Shown here: piece after piece, positions 11,534 through 23,368 of the stretch
Position numbering within the stretch: position 1 is the stretch's first letter
Layout: each line of letters begins with the position of its first letter
DNA from: Owenia fusiformis
Lineage: Eukaryota; Annelida; Polychaeta; Sabellida; Oweniidae
DNA: 64,000 bases
Reading direction: 5' to 3'
NCBI GenBank assembly: GCA_903813345.2
Contig: CAIIXF020000001.1
Span: 58,917,885-58,981,884, forward strand
Made by a program: the position numbers and the translations under genes
Notes under the pieces: generated by a model
Told to the model about the DNA's origin: nothing
The model's database searches: none
Seen by the model: the letters and a program-made list of their open reading frames with translations, nothing else

Positions 11534-14449
11534 TTTGTAAATATACATTAACCAAATATTTTAATAGGCATATTTGAAGTGTTTAAAAGATATTTTAAAA
11601 TGGATATACCAATTGAAAAGATACATTGGGGTCAAGTATTTATTTTGTAATTAAATTATCTAAAGTGTTGATGAAAAATGTCTACACAGTTAGAAACACA
11701 ATTTAGGTAAAATGCTTCTAACAATTTTCATCCAGCATACAAGTTCTTAAAATACAGATGGAGCATATTTATTTTGATAAAGATTTTTGAATCATGTTTT
11801 TACCAGAGAAAACTATTTGTGTACTAAAGTTAAATAATAATGTATAAAAACCAACCGGTCACGGTTCATTTGTTATCTCGTATAAAATATATGACACGTA
11901 AAATGAGAAAGAACCAGGATAAACCGAAGCACATATTGATAACCAATCCGGCTTTTTATCTCTGCCTGGGGATGGGTAAAATCTTCAAAATATTAATGAA
12001 AAGATACATTCCTATTTGATTATATAAATCAGCTGTTATCTTATGTATAAGAACGTTGGCCTCTTTTACATTATTTCTGACAGAAAAGTCATTTCACCAG
12101 AAAAAACACTTGTGTATCACGTAGATCGGCTATTTATGACTGATAGGACTATTTCCTCTCGTGAAGTATGGAATTCGAACACAAACTTTTTCATGAATTA
12201 GGTCAAAATTGTGACCCTGCCTCCTTATTTACCTGAATCTGCACATGTTTTGAAAAACAAGTTTTTTCACCTTTAGGCGGCTGGTTTTAATCAGAAACTA
12301 AAGGAACAGTTGTTTTAGTATAGGTTTGGATCTAAGGTCAGACAGACAGAGATGGGCTATCTCTTTCAATACCTCGCAAAACCATTTTAAGCATAACTGG
12401 TGGTAATCGACATCATTATACTCATCCGATATCATTGTACACTGATTTGAATCATAATTTTGCCGTGACATCATTACGTTTGCGATCAAGAAATTCAACT
12501 TCAGTGCTTGTGTGACTTCTGCATGTGCCCAAACTTGGAAACTCATGACTAGTATTTTCGCAGAAAGGGAACTAACGCGATTCTTCAAGTTCACTAGCCC
12601 AATCTCATGTTTTTAGCTACGGTATCTAGTTTATCGTGTTGAGGGGAAGGTTATTTTCTGCAACCTTTTTATTGAGGAATTCCACAGATAGATTGTTGGA
12701 TTCTTATTTCACCAGAAAGAAAAGTGATTTTTGTTTTCGCATATGGCGTCCACTTTCCGAATGTCTGAATACTATGGCAGTCAATGACCTTCGAGCTGAT
12801 GCCGCTCGGTCATGTCAATGACCGCGTACATTCATGTTTTTTTTAACATTTTCCATTTCTCTGATCATTGCAATAAGTTTATATTCGGAAATTGAATCAC
12901 TGCAATAATTGGTAAGATATACATGTACCAATATATATAATACGCAATTATGATATTTCTTGTCGGAACTAATCAAGACGCAATGGTACTAAATGAAGTG
13001 AAAGATCTATTCGTTTCTTTTTAATTCTACCTGTCTCGTTAATCATTTTGAGAATGAAATCTAGGAATTAAGTTTTATTCTCGTTCACATGTGTTTTTTC
13101 GCAGTCTCTCTTTAATAAAAAGGTCTTATTTAGTACTTTTACGTTGCGAAATATTTTTCGGCAAAAAATCGAAGGATTAAAAACCTTAAATGATATATTG
13201 AATGATGAAATTATTGTAATGCTAGATCTAGATTAGGTATCAATAAGATAGCGAGACATTAAAAACATTCACTCATACTGACAGTTTGCTTCTATTTTAA
13301 AGCTAGCAGAGGACACTAATCCTTGTTGCACTGAACTAAGTGCATTTCGATCGCAGAAATGTAGTATTTATTTGACTGGAAATGGTTGGATTACAAAGTA
13401 CATATAGCGGATATACCCGGGGCAGTTTCCCACACGGGGAGCTAGTAAATCTGTAAATATTTGCACCGGGCACGTCATGACAGAGCATTACACCGCTTCC
13501 TTAAAACAGTTGTAACCCCCTCTGATGATCTCCAACTGCAACATTGATTCATTGCGCCTCTCCAGCGTGTAATTGTTGTGATAAAACACAATGAAAGCCC
13601 CATACAAAGGGCCCATTTCGTGCTAAGAGTTGCATTTATAGTTTTACGGTTCTTTCCGTGGGTCTACATACGTAAGTTCTATTGTTAAAAGTTCCAATGG
13701 CTGAGAAGAAATGTCAATATTATGGTACATGTATGGAAGAACTGAAAATGCACCGAACTTCTCGAAAGTGTACTTGGTGTGATCGGGTATCACTGACATT
13801 GTCGATTGTAGTTATATATCATGGAGTTCTCTCAGCTTTGTCTCACACGATACTACGGACAAAGGATGATGAATCTAGAATACATAAAGCCAAAAACTCT
13901 CTAGATGATTTATTTTCGAATAAGCTAGACAAGCTTCTCGATACCTGATATCTTACTTATTAAAATCTTGATATCATCATCAATGAAATCCCAGAGGTGT
14001 AAGGTCATAGTAAAGATATTCTTTGGATATCAGGGTAGGAGTAGGAACGGTCCCCGGTTTATCAGTTTTGCCCCTGACGCTCTACTCGCGATCAATTTAC
14101 AATTATGATACCATTATACCTTGGATGGTAAGCCACTGATTGATATTGGAGGTCCATTATCGTAATTGTTTAATTAATGATAATTAATATATAATTATCA
14201 TTATTAATGATATCCTGTATTTTATGTAAATACCTTATTGTGGTATTGGGGTTTTAATTTAATTTTTTTCTTGCAACCGATCTGCTCAGTGTCATGTTGT
14301 CAGAGCTTCACTTGCACTTGACAAATAGTTCAATTAGGTACTATAAATATTTTACAAGCAATTTAATTTTGTTTCAATTTCAAAACAAACGTGATCTACC
14401 AGGTGTAATGAAAATAATCCAGGTAAGTCCAATACCTTGCCAGAACTCC

Positions 14450-14550
14450 CACCTGATTGGCTGAATGCAAATCCTACAGGTGCATTTGCATTAAGAAGTC
14501 GACAGGTACATTTAACGGGTATATAAGAAAGACTGAAGCTTAGCTGCTCA
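14450..14550 (+). promoter_or_regulatory. TATA promoter of the LURAP/FAM89-like gene
   Basis: Within 100 bp there is an E-box CACCTG (14450), an inverted CCAAT (GATTGG, about 14455), an octamer ATGCAAAT (14465-14472), an E-box CAGGTG (14477-14482), an inverted octamer ATTTGCAT (14484-14491) and a TATA box TATATAAG (14520-14527). A start site about 25-30 bp downstream (GCTCAGA, about 14548) would give a 5'UTR of about 500 nt. The two octamers face each other around the E-box, which suggests POU and bHLH input. Factor binding is inference. Confidence 0.55.
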
Positions 14551-15047
14551 GAACAAATCTTGCTTTTAGCAGAGAAACAACGATAACGAAATTTGAAACA
14601 AACCGAGCCGTTAGAAGCACTTCAACATTTTGCTGATAGCGTATCAATAGATTGTATTTTAAGAGCAGTTTTATTAAAGTGTCATCACACCTTTAATAAA
14701 TCATTGTGGACCGACTGTACGTGAGCTTTCAAAGCAAAGTGGAATAAAATACATACGTTGTTAGATTACAAACTGATTGCTCACGGACTTTGTGTTACAC
14801 CTTTATCGTATACTTCAATACGGGAGCTTGAATGTAAAAATATAAGATAACACATTTCTCGAGAAGGAAGGGATGCAGTAAACAACAACCAATTTAACAC
14901 TGACACTTGGTTACAAGCCAGAGTTTAATAGCTCACTGTGGTAACATCAGTGAAGTTGTATTTTAGCAGACTCATCGCTAAATTAGGACAGTCAATTACG
15001 AATTAGACGCAGTATCGTAACAGTTACCGGCAAACCATTAACATAAC

Positions 15048-16231
15048 TTGTTGGTTAGCAGAAGTTTCCGTAGTTTACCACCAATTAACATTACACTCGG
15101 ATACGTTCAACGTGCACTCAACAAGATGACAGACGTGGATGCCAGAGAACGTTATGAGTCCGCAATAGAACTCTCAAACGCATGCAGAGAGTTTTACAAA
15201 CGCAGAGAGAGCCAATTCAGAGTGATCAAGAAAGCTGTAAAGCATGGAGAAACCCCTGTCCCAAAGACTTCCCTCGAGTGCAAAATGCTGCAATTAAAGA
15301 ATGAAATGGTGAGTACCTCTATTGATGGTTTAAACCTTACAAATGATTTCACAATTGTGCAAAGTATTTTAAGTTCTTAGATAGTATATTCCTTTGAAGG
15401 GAGATAGAATGCTGATTTCGTAAATCACATGTTCATCCCTTCTGGGATCTAATCAATTAAACGATTATCTAAATCTGTTTTTATATATGATTTCAGTCTT
15501 CATTGATGGACTTGGATCTTTCCCTCATGAAACAACTTCTGACACTTAACGAATCCATTGAAGATCTCAAAGAGAATCCAATTTACGGTTCCGAGGGGTC
15601 GCTGGGGAGCTGCTGTAGCGAAAGCAGTGAGAGCCTTTGGCCTAACCAAGGTTCTGATGACGAAGCAGATGATGATGACATTGACGCAGACGACATATGC
15701 CAAAAATCGTCGTCTGCTGTTGAACAATACCCGGATGAAGTTTTTGAAACTGAAAAGGAGGGACTTCATAGATTTGTAACAGGATCACCGACATGTGATT
15801 ACCCAATTCCAAAACGGAGGCTAAGCAAAACTGACTCTGGGATCTCTGTGTGCTCTGAAGGAGAGGATAGTTACATCACGTTTGATTTCGATAACACAAA
15901 TCAACAACAAACCAGAAATGACAATACCGTGTTTGCCACCATTCCAAGACAAAATAAACCCAATACTCTGAAAACTGTCACCATAAACCCAACTGCAATA
16001 GAATTCGTACCAAGAGTGCCAACGAGTAAACCTAAGAAGCCAACTAGTATCATTAAAGCCAGTGGTACACAAGTACAAACTGACATCACGGACTTTAACA
16101 CTAAAGACATTACAAGGAACAATCCATTGAGAAAAAATCTACCAATTAAAATTCACCATAAAAAACAAGGGTCGTTTGACTCAGGTATACACGAGCCTGA
16201 ATTTGATGAGCTCAAAGAAATCATGGTTTAA
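15048..16231 (+). CDS. LURAP1/FAM89-like leucine-rich adaptor protein
   Basis: Two exons, 15048-15308 (87 codons, ATG/GTGAGT donor) and 15497-16231 (TTTCAG acceptor, TAA stop), join in phase 0 to give 331 aa. The junction restores the family signature: 'LKNEM' from exon 1 is followed by 'SSLMDLDLSLMKQLLTLNES' (residues about 84-107). This corresponds to the 'LRKEMVGLRQLDMSLL' helix of human FAM89/LURAP proteins. LURAP1-type proteins act as adaptors, reported with MRCK/myosin-18A and NF-kB signalling. Residues about 140-153 are strongly acidic. The C-terminal half is longer than in the vertebrate proteins and contains two DSGI motifs (degron-like, inference), one beside the C-terminus. Start choice: 15048 is the first ATG of the open frame, and an in-frame ATG at 15126 is an alternative. 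No damage is seen. Confidence 0.8.
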
Positions 16232-16528
16232 TTGTTCCTGATCATTTGACAAGTTGATAAAATGCTTATAAACACGACAAAATGCAAAAGGCTTGTACTA
16301 CAAGTAGACTTTAAAATAGTAGTATTAGTATTTATTTATTATTAATTTGTAATATGTTAAAATGTGATAAATGAATTCAAGTCAATTGAAATGTTCAAGT
16401 AAGACTCTCCAACTAACAAAACATTTGATCTTTAAATATTAACCAATTTATGCATGTCTGTAGATTACACGAACAGTCAATGACTGCAAATTGTAACAAA
16501 TATATATATACGAGTAAATTGATTAATT

Positions 16529-16534
16529 AATAAA
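16529..16534 (+). terminator. Candidate poly(A) signal of the LURAP/FAM89-like gene
   Basis: AATAAA lies 298 bp after the stop in an AT-rich 3' flank. It is the nearest canonical hexamer. Confidence 0.4.
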
Positions 16535-17347
16535 TGACAAAATATCAAAAAATGATATGAAACACAAATCTTAATCTCATGTTTGTTTGAATTAATTAAA
16601 ATCAATTAGCATTAGGGTGTCAGTTTTGTGCCAGGACATTCATAGAAAGCCATATTCATAATTTTTAAGGGATTGAGGGTCAAGTCTTTCTCCACCACAT
16701 TTGGACATATTTCCAACCTCTCGCTATCGTTTTCCTTTAACTGTCCAAAACAACTTACAGGAAGCATGCACCATGGATTTGAAAAACATACCTCCAAAAG
16801 TCCAAAAGGATGGCGACATTCACGTACGTTTCCGACCTATTGTAATTAGGTTTCAAACATGTGTACGACATAATTTTTAGTTTTTAAATACCGGTAAGAT
16901 GCCAGTGTTTTTGGTAACTGGAATTTTTTCTGTTTTAGCGCGACATCTATCATAGTAGTAGAAACTATTTTACACGAAAAAATCTTTCTTATTCCATACT
17001 TTATTCAATGGGGCCTATTAGGAATCCCCCCGACCTAAAAGTAACATTTTCAAAGTAGATAAACACTTTTTAAAACCACATTCTATTTGTAAGTTTACAT
17101 GTAGATTTCAAAAATGATGTCACTTTGACTGAATTTTGAATTTTTACTGACTTAAATCATGATCATTTCTACTCGCATCTAGTCTATTGAAATAGCTGAT
17201 TGTACGGATCAAAGCAATGCAACACGACAGCGTAGCACATGTTGGTGACAACTCAGGCATCCATCATATCATGACAACAATGAATATCAAGTTATTCCCT
17301 GGGAGTTATTCATACCTAATCGTTAAATATTGGCACTACATGTAAAT

Positions 17348-18604
17348 ATGGAATCTTTATTTAAGGTTGTATCTATAATATCACTTGGAATATGTATTTT
17401 TATCAGTATGAATATCATTAGAATAAGTTTGGTTAATTTTAAATCAGAAAACCTTGGTTTACAGTTGCCGGAGATAAAACACACTGGAATGAAGCCAAAA
17501 TGCAGCCTCGAATTTTTGAAATTTTTTTTTTGAAGAATGGAGAATTCTACTACTCAGGAGTGTGGAGTGATTTGTCATGGATTCCGAAGAATTGTGTTAA
17601 GACACTTATCGATATACCTAGAATGTTAAAGAACAACAATCTCAGCAGTATACTTATCCTAGGAGATTCAACCATCTGGCACTACAAAGCACAAGTGCCG
17701 AACAACTTTACAATATGTTCCATGCGAACAATCCCCAACATCACAGGAGTTCATATTCAATGAATATCTCCTGCAACTTAAGGCGCATGAGGTTTACCCT
17801 CAATTGATATTGCTTGTTGCAAATCATCACGAAACACGCATGAGAGATGTTGCAAATTTTAGACGTACATTTACCTGGTTTTTGGATGTTGTTAATAACA
17901 GCATAAAAAGTCATCCTGAGACTCGAGTTATATGGCTAGAACCAACATTTGTCGATGAATCCAAACGGGAAAATCCTGACGTTAAACATCGACAGTTTAA
18001 AAATGTTGCGTTGTATAACGTGGCTAAGAAACTATTGCTGCCATACTTTTCAGAACAATATCCAAGATTTTGGCCATTTTACGGTGTGATGAAAATAAGT
18101 GAGGGAAGACCTGATTGGAACCGGGATGGAATTCACTTTGATATGAAATACTACGACGCTATGCAGGGGCGGATCTGGGAACCAACAAGGGGGGGGCCCA
18201 AATTTGTGGTCTGTGAAAAAAACGTCCGCGCTTGCGCGGAAAAAAATTTTGGGCCCTAAAACCCCAAAAGTGGGCCCAAATTTTGAAATTTTGAGGCCCA
18301 TTTCCTTCAAAATTTGGCCTTAAATTAAAAAATAAGGCCTTAGAAGGCCAATTTATGACCAAAAAGGCCTACTTTTTGGGGCCTTAAAGCCTTTTTTGGC
18401 TCAAAATTTTTTTTGGGCACAATTTTTTTTTCTCTGGGCCCACCCAAGGGGGGGGGCCCGGGCCCCTGGGCCCCCCCCCCCAGATCCGCCAGTGCTATGA
18501 TCAACCTACTGATTGAAGCGCTTCGAGAATGGTTAGCCATGGTAGTCTTAGATTGTTTCAAACACTGCTTTCGGAAATGCTTTGTAGGACAACCATATAC
18601 TTAA
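17348..18604 (+). pseudogene. SGNH/PC-esterase-like (NXPE-related) gene, frameshifted and transposon-interrupted
   Basis: An apparently intronless gene lies in three frame segments. 17348-17533 encodes a short N-terminus with a hydrophobic anchor ('VVSIISLGICIFISMNI'). The frame is lost in a T10 run near 17520-17529. The next segment, in another frame, has the nucleophile motif 'ILGDST' (GDST at 17662-17673). After about 17740 the first frame resumes ('EFIFNEYLLQLKAHE') and runs to 'NRDGIHFD', with the DGIH at 18125-18136 supplying the expected catalytic Asp-His. This is the architecture of type II membrane SGNH/PC-esterases such as the NXPE C-terminal domain. The region between GDST and the C-terminal block seems short for the family. 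A 330-bp MITE splits the last segment, and beyond it the frame continues to a TAA at 18602-18604. The T-run shift could be a sequencing error. The second shift and the insertion argue for a pseudogene. Confidence 0.6.
18164..18493. mobile_element. GC-rich MITE inserted in the esterase-like gene
   Basis: The insert starts CAGGGGCGGATCTGGG and ends CCCAGATCCGCCAGT. It is flanked by GCTATG on both sides (18158-18163 and 18494-18499), a 6-bp (minimum 5) target duplication. Removing the insert plus one duplicate rejoins 'KYYDAM' to 'INLLIEAL' in frame. The ends look hAT-like but the duplication is shorter than the 8 bp usual for hAT. The interior is AT-rich with runs of GGCC, TTTT and C10. Confidence 0.75.
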
Positions 18605-19250
18605 TAATATTCAATAATATGGAAACAATAATATAATTGTAAAGGCAGTGCAGGGGACGATTTGTGGAGTCCGTTTCGAAAGGAATTGTCACAAAGGAGT
18701 GGTATCGATATGGTGAACTTAGCTACACTTGTGTAGATCTGTGGCTCATTGTTCACATGTTTTTGAAAACAAAAGTACGTTTGGAATAAATAATCTTCTC
18801 AAAGCAATTTGCATTGCTTGAAATGCAAAGAAAATATTGTAACAAAATTTTGAATTTTTTATTTTTGATTTAGTACTGTGTACTCGTTATTAGACATTCA
18901 TTACACTTGATTTGTGGTTCACATGTGAGATCATTAAGATCGTAACGTGTAGCAATGTTTGCAGTACTTTAGTTGTAGTTACAGGGGTGAAATAGCGTTT
19001 TCATGTCATCGAATTGGGATTTAATTTATGTTGATCGGGTAGTCGATCGGGTACTTTAAATGGAGGTCACTTTTTGGAATTTACTTCCTGCTTCTTATTC
19101 TATCAAACCGAAGTAAAACTAGAGTAAGTAGCGATCAATTACAGTTAGATTTATTAAGTTCCAATTATTATCTTGTTGTGTGAGCAATATTAAAGCGGGA
19201 TATGGCGTCAATAACTTGTTATTTAGCTTTGAAATCTTGTCCAAAAAGTG
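18605..19250. other. Intergenic sequence, nothing recognised
   Basis: AT-rich, without exon-like frames or clear repeats. It lies between the esterase-like pseudogene and the TATA promoter at 19.25 kb. Confidence 0.4.
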
Positions 19251-19251
19251 A

Positions 19252-19297
19252 TGACGTCACCGGGCCTATAAAAGTATTTCGCCGATGTAAACTCGGC
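19252..19297 (+). promoter_or_regulatory. CRE + TATA promoter of the tandem-repeat transcription unit
   Basis: A perfect palindromic CRE, TGACGTCA (19252-19259), is followed 8 bp later by TATAAAAG (19267-19274). A start site is expected near 19297. This is a canonical core promoter. No second copy of it exists in the window, so it is not shown to be an LTR. Confidence 0.5.
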
Positions 19298-19408
19298 AGA
19301 TTACAGCAAGCTTTTGACTGGGACAGAGCTCCGTTCGAAATATTTTGTGATTTCTGACAATTTTGATTTTGTTGGACTTTGACATTTTCTGTACATGATA
19401 ACTTCGAC

Positions 19409-19434
19409 CATGGGCTTCTAGTTGAAAGCCCATG
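19409..19434. mobile_element. 26-bp remnant of the CATGGGC MITE with 7-bp target duplication
   Basis: The sequence CATGGGCTT joined to CTAGTTGAAAGCCCATG consists only of the two terminal fragments of the MITE that is complete at 38349-38885. It is flanked by CTTCGAC on both sides (19402-19408 and 19435-19441), a 7-bp duplication like that of the complete copy. Confidence 0.8.
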
Positions 19435-19553
19435 CTTCGACTTAGAATATTTCTGACTGGCACTTGGGAATATTCTTTGACTTTGTTTCTGTTCACATGT
19501 ACCTGGCTGTAGACGAATCTACTTGAGGTTAAACTCAGACAAAGTCAATTTTG

Positions 19554-19985
19554 TTGGACTTATGCATTTTATCTGTAGATAATAACTTGGACTTGGAATA
19601 TTTTCATACTTTGAAATATTCTTTGACTTTGTTTCGTGATACATCTACCTAGTTGGACTTGTACATTTTGCTGTAGATGATAACTTGGACTTAGAATATT
19701 CTAATCATTTTCAATATTCTTCGACTTTGTTTCGTGATACATCTACCTGGAGTTGGACTTGTACATTTTTCTGTAGATGCTAACTTGGACTTAGAATATT
19801 TTAATCATTTTTAATATTCTTTGACTTTGTTCTGTGATACATCTACCTGAAGTTGGACTTGTATATTTTGCTGTGGATGCTAACTTGGACTTAGAATATT
19901 TTAATCATTTTCAATATTCTTTGACTTTGTTCTGTGATACATCTACCTGGAGTTGGACTTGTACATTTTTCTGTGGATGCTAACT
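19554..19985 (+). repeat. 100-bp tandem repeat, about 4.3 copies
   Basis: Units starting TTGGACTT recur at 19554, 19653, 19753, 19853 and 19953, a period of 99-100 bp. A diverged unit precedes them at about 19371. Each unit carries a GACTTTGT...ACATCTACCT block. The array merges into the 43-bp minisatellite at about 19986, and TGGACTT is the shared junction word. Confidence 0.9.
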
Positions 19986-22900
19986 TGGATTCAGCCGGAG
20001 GAGGCTACCTGAGGGAGAAGAGGATCCACTGGAGTAAGCCGGAAGAGGCTACCTGAGGGAGACGTTCCAGTTGACTTTGTCGAACGGACTTCCTGAAGAA
20101 GGTGATCCATTGGACTTCCTGAGGAAGGTGATCCATTGGACTTAGCCGGAGGAGGCTACCTGAGGGAGAAGAGGATCAACTGGACTTAGCCGGAGGAGGC
20201 TACCTGAGGGAGAAGAGGATCCACTGGACTTAGCCGGAGGAGGCTACTTGAGGGAGAAGACGTTCCAGTTGACTCTGTCTAACGGACTTCCTTAGGAAGG
20301 CGATCCATTGGACTTAGCCAGAGGCTACCTGAGGGAGAAGAGGATCCACTGGACTTAGCTGAAGAGGCTACCTGAGGGAGAAGAGGATCCATTGGACTTA
20401 GCCAGAGGCTACCTGAGGGAGAAGAGGATCCATTGGACTTAGCCAGAGGAGGCTACCTGAGGGAGAAGAGGATCCACTGGACTAAGCTGAAGAGGCTACC
20501 TGAGGGAGAAGACGTTCCAGTTGACTTTGTCGAACGGACTCACTGAGGCTGGGTCTTTATTTCAGCGACTGTCGAACGGACTTCCTTAGGAAGGCGATCC
20601 ATTGGACTTAGCCAGAGGAGGCTACCTGAGGGAGAAGAGGATCCACTGGACTTAGCTGAAGAGGCTACCTGAGGGAGAAGAGGATCCATTGGACTTAGCT
20701 AGAGGCTACCTGAGGGAGAAGAGGATCCATTGGACTTAGCCAGAGGAGGCTACCTGAGGGAGAAGAGGATCCACTGGACTTAGCTGAAGCGGCTACCTGA
20801 GGAAGAAGACGTTCCAGTTGACTTTGTCGAACGGACTCACTGAGGCTGGGTCTTTATTTCAGCGACTTTGTCGAACGGACTTCCTTAGGAAGGTGATCCA
20901 TTGGACTTAGCCAGAGGAGGCTACCTGAGGGAGAAGAGGATCCATTGGACTTAGCCAGAGGAGGCTACCTGAGGGAGAAGAGGATCCATTGGACTTAGCC
21001 AGAGGCTACCTGAGGGAGAAGAGGATCCATTGGATTAAGCTGAAGAGGCTACCTGAGGGAGAAGACGTTCCAGTTGACTTTGTCGAACGGACTCACTGAG
21101 GCTGGGTCTTTATTTCAGCGACTGTCGAACGGACTTCCTTAGGAAGGCGATCCATTGGACTTAGCCAGAGGAGGCTACCTGAGGGAGAAGAGGATCCACT
21201 GGACTTAGCTGAATAGGCTACCTGAGGGAGAAGAGGATCCACTGGACTTAGCTGAAGAGGCTACCTGAGGGAGAAGACGCTCCAGTTGACTTTGTCGAAC
21301 GGACTCACTGAGGCTGGGTCTTTATTTCAGCGACTTTGTCGAACGGACTTCCTTAGGAAGGTGATCCATTGGACTTAGCCAGAGGAGGCTACCTGAGGGA
21401 GAAGAGGATCCATTGGACTTAGCCAGAGGAGGCTGCCTGAGGGAGAAGAGGATCCACTGGACTTAGCTGAAGAGGCTACCTGAGGGAGAAGAGGATCCAT
21501 TGGACTTAGCCAGAGGAGGCTACCTGAGGGAGAAGAGGATCCACTGGACTTAGCTGAAGAGGCTACCTGAGGGAGAAGACGTTCCAGTTGACTTTGTCGA
21601 ACGGACTCACTGAGGCTGGGTCTTTATTTCAGCGACTGTCGAACGGACTTCCTTAGGAAGGCGATCCATTAGACTTAGCCAGAGGCTACCTGAGGGAGAA
21701 GAGGATCCACTGGACTTAGCTGAAGAGGCTACCTGAGGGAGAAGAGGATCCATTGGACTTAGCCAGAGGCTACCTGAGGGAGAAGAGGATCCATTGGACT
21801 TAGCCAGAGGAGGCTACCTGAGGGAGAAGAGGATCCACTGGACTAAGCTGAAGAGGCTACCTGAGGGAGAAGACGTTCCAGTTGACTTTGTCGAACGGAC
21901 TCACTGAGGCTGGGTCTTTATTTCAGCGACTGTCGAACGGACTTCCTTAGGAAGGCGATCCATTGGACTTAGCCAGAGGAGGCTACCTGAGGGAGAAGAG
22001 GATCCACTGGACTTAGCTGAAGAGGCTACCTGAGGGAGAAGACGTTCCAGTTGACTTTGTCGAACGGACTCACTGAGGCTGGGTCTTTATTTCGGCGACT
22101 TTGTCGAACGGACTTCCTTAGGAAGGTGATCCATTGGACTTAGCCAGAGGAGGCTACCTGAGGGAGAAGAGGATCCATTGGACTTAGCCAGAGGAGGCTA
22201 CCTGAGGGAGAAGAGGATCCACTGGACTTAGCTGAAGAGGCTACCTGAGGGAGAAGAGGATCCATTGGACTTAGCTAGAGGCTACCTGAGGGAGAAGAGG
22301 ATCCATTGGACTTAGCCAGAGGAGGCTACCTGAGGGAGAAGAGGATCCACTGGACTTAGCTGAAGCTGCTACCTGAGGAAGAAGACGTTCCAGTTGACTT
22401 TGTCGAACGGACTCACTGAGGCTGGGTCTTTATTTCAGCGACTGTCGAACGGACTTCCTTAGGAAGGCGATCCATTGGACTTAGCCAGAGGAGGCTACCT
22501 GAGGGAGAAGAGGATCCACTGGACTTAGCTGAAGAGGCTACCTGAGGGAGAAGAGGATCCACTGGACTAAGCTGAAGAGGCTACCTGAGGGAGAAGACGT
22601 TCCAGTTGACTTTGTCGAACGGACTCACTGAGGCTGGGTCTTTATTTCAGCGACTGTTGAACGGACTTCCTTAGGAAGGCAATCCATTGGACTTAGCCAG
22701 AGGAGGCTACCTGAGGGAGAAGAGGATCCACTGGACTTAGCTGAATAGGCTACCTGAGGGAGAAGAGGATCCACTGGACTTAGCTGAAGAGGCTACCTGA
22801 GGGAGAAGACGTTCCAGTTGACTTTGTCGAACGGACTCACTGAGGCTGGGTCTTTATTTCAGCGACTTTGTCGAACGGACTTCCTTAGGAAGGTGATCCA

Positions 22901-23310
22901 TTGGACTTAGCCAGAGGAGGCTACCTGAGGGAGAAGAGGATCCATTTGACTTAGCCAGAGGAGGCTACCTGAGGGAGAAGAGGATCCACTGGACTTAGCT
23001 GAAGAGGCTACCTGAGGGAGAAGAGGATCCATTGGACTTAGCCAGAGGCTACCTGAGGGAGAAGAGGATCCATTGGACTAAGCTGAAGAGGCTACCTGAG
23101 GGAGAAGACGTTCCAGTTGACTTTGTCGAACGGACTCACTGAGGCTGGGTCTTTATTTCAGCGACTTTGTCGAACGGACTTCCTTAGGAAGGTGATCCAT
23201 TGGACTTAGCCAGAGGCTACCTGAGGGAGAAGAGGATCCATTGGACTTAGCCAGAGGAGGCTACCTGAGGGAGAAGAGGATCCACTGGACTCAGCCAGAA
23301 GAGGCTACCC
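19986..23310 (+). repeat. 3.3-kb minisatellite with higher-order structure
   Basis: The basic unit is 41-44 bp (GGACTTAGCC AGAGGAGG.. CTACCTGAGG.. GAGAAGAGGATCCAYT). Runs of units are punctuated 11 times by a conserved block ending in GGGTCTTTATTTCAGCGACT, at about 20551, 20848, 21103, 21316, 21618, 21911, 22081, 22423, 22636, 22848 and 23148. Spacings are 297, 255, 213, 302, 293, 170, 342, 213, 212 and 300 bp, that is steps of about 43 bp. Blocks therefore differ by whole units. The unit length is not a multiple of 3 and stops occur in all frames, so it is not coding. Confidence 0.95.
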
Positions 23311-23368
23311 TGTGAAGAAGACAATCCATTTGAAGTATTACTGCACGAGACAAGATACTGGTCCTTGT

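Larger units (their letters stand above)
7809..13696. other. Gene-poor interval with scattered small repeats
   Basis: No convincing coding exon was found between the PIP-box gene and the LURAP-like gene. The interval holds the 32-bp tandem repeat, the perfect inverted repeat at 9082-9281, and two pogo-like MITEs at about 10.2 and 11.4 kb. The rest is AT-rich single-copy-looking DNA. Confidence 0.5.

Noticed and set aside
12298-12594. 98-aa ORF on the - strand
   Set aside because: Low-information composition with no domain and no exon context. Probably chance.
13697-13948. 83-codon ORF (starts MAEKKCQYYGTC) with a hydrophobic middle
   Set aside because: It has no recognisable domain and no splice, promoter or poly(A) support. 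The length is compatible with chance in 64 kb.
15500-16122. Overlapping ORFs on both strands across LURAP/FAM89-like exon 2
   Set aside because: They are frame shadows of the 735-nt coding exon.
18413-18561. Proline/glycine-rich ORFs on both strands
   Set aside because: They arise from the GC-rich MITE interior (18164-18493), not from a gene.
23312-23368. N-terminal extension of the 68-aa membrane ORF
   Set aside because: It depends on a non-ATG start inside the end of the minisatellite. The ATG at 23369 is the plausible start.
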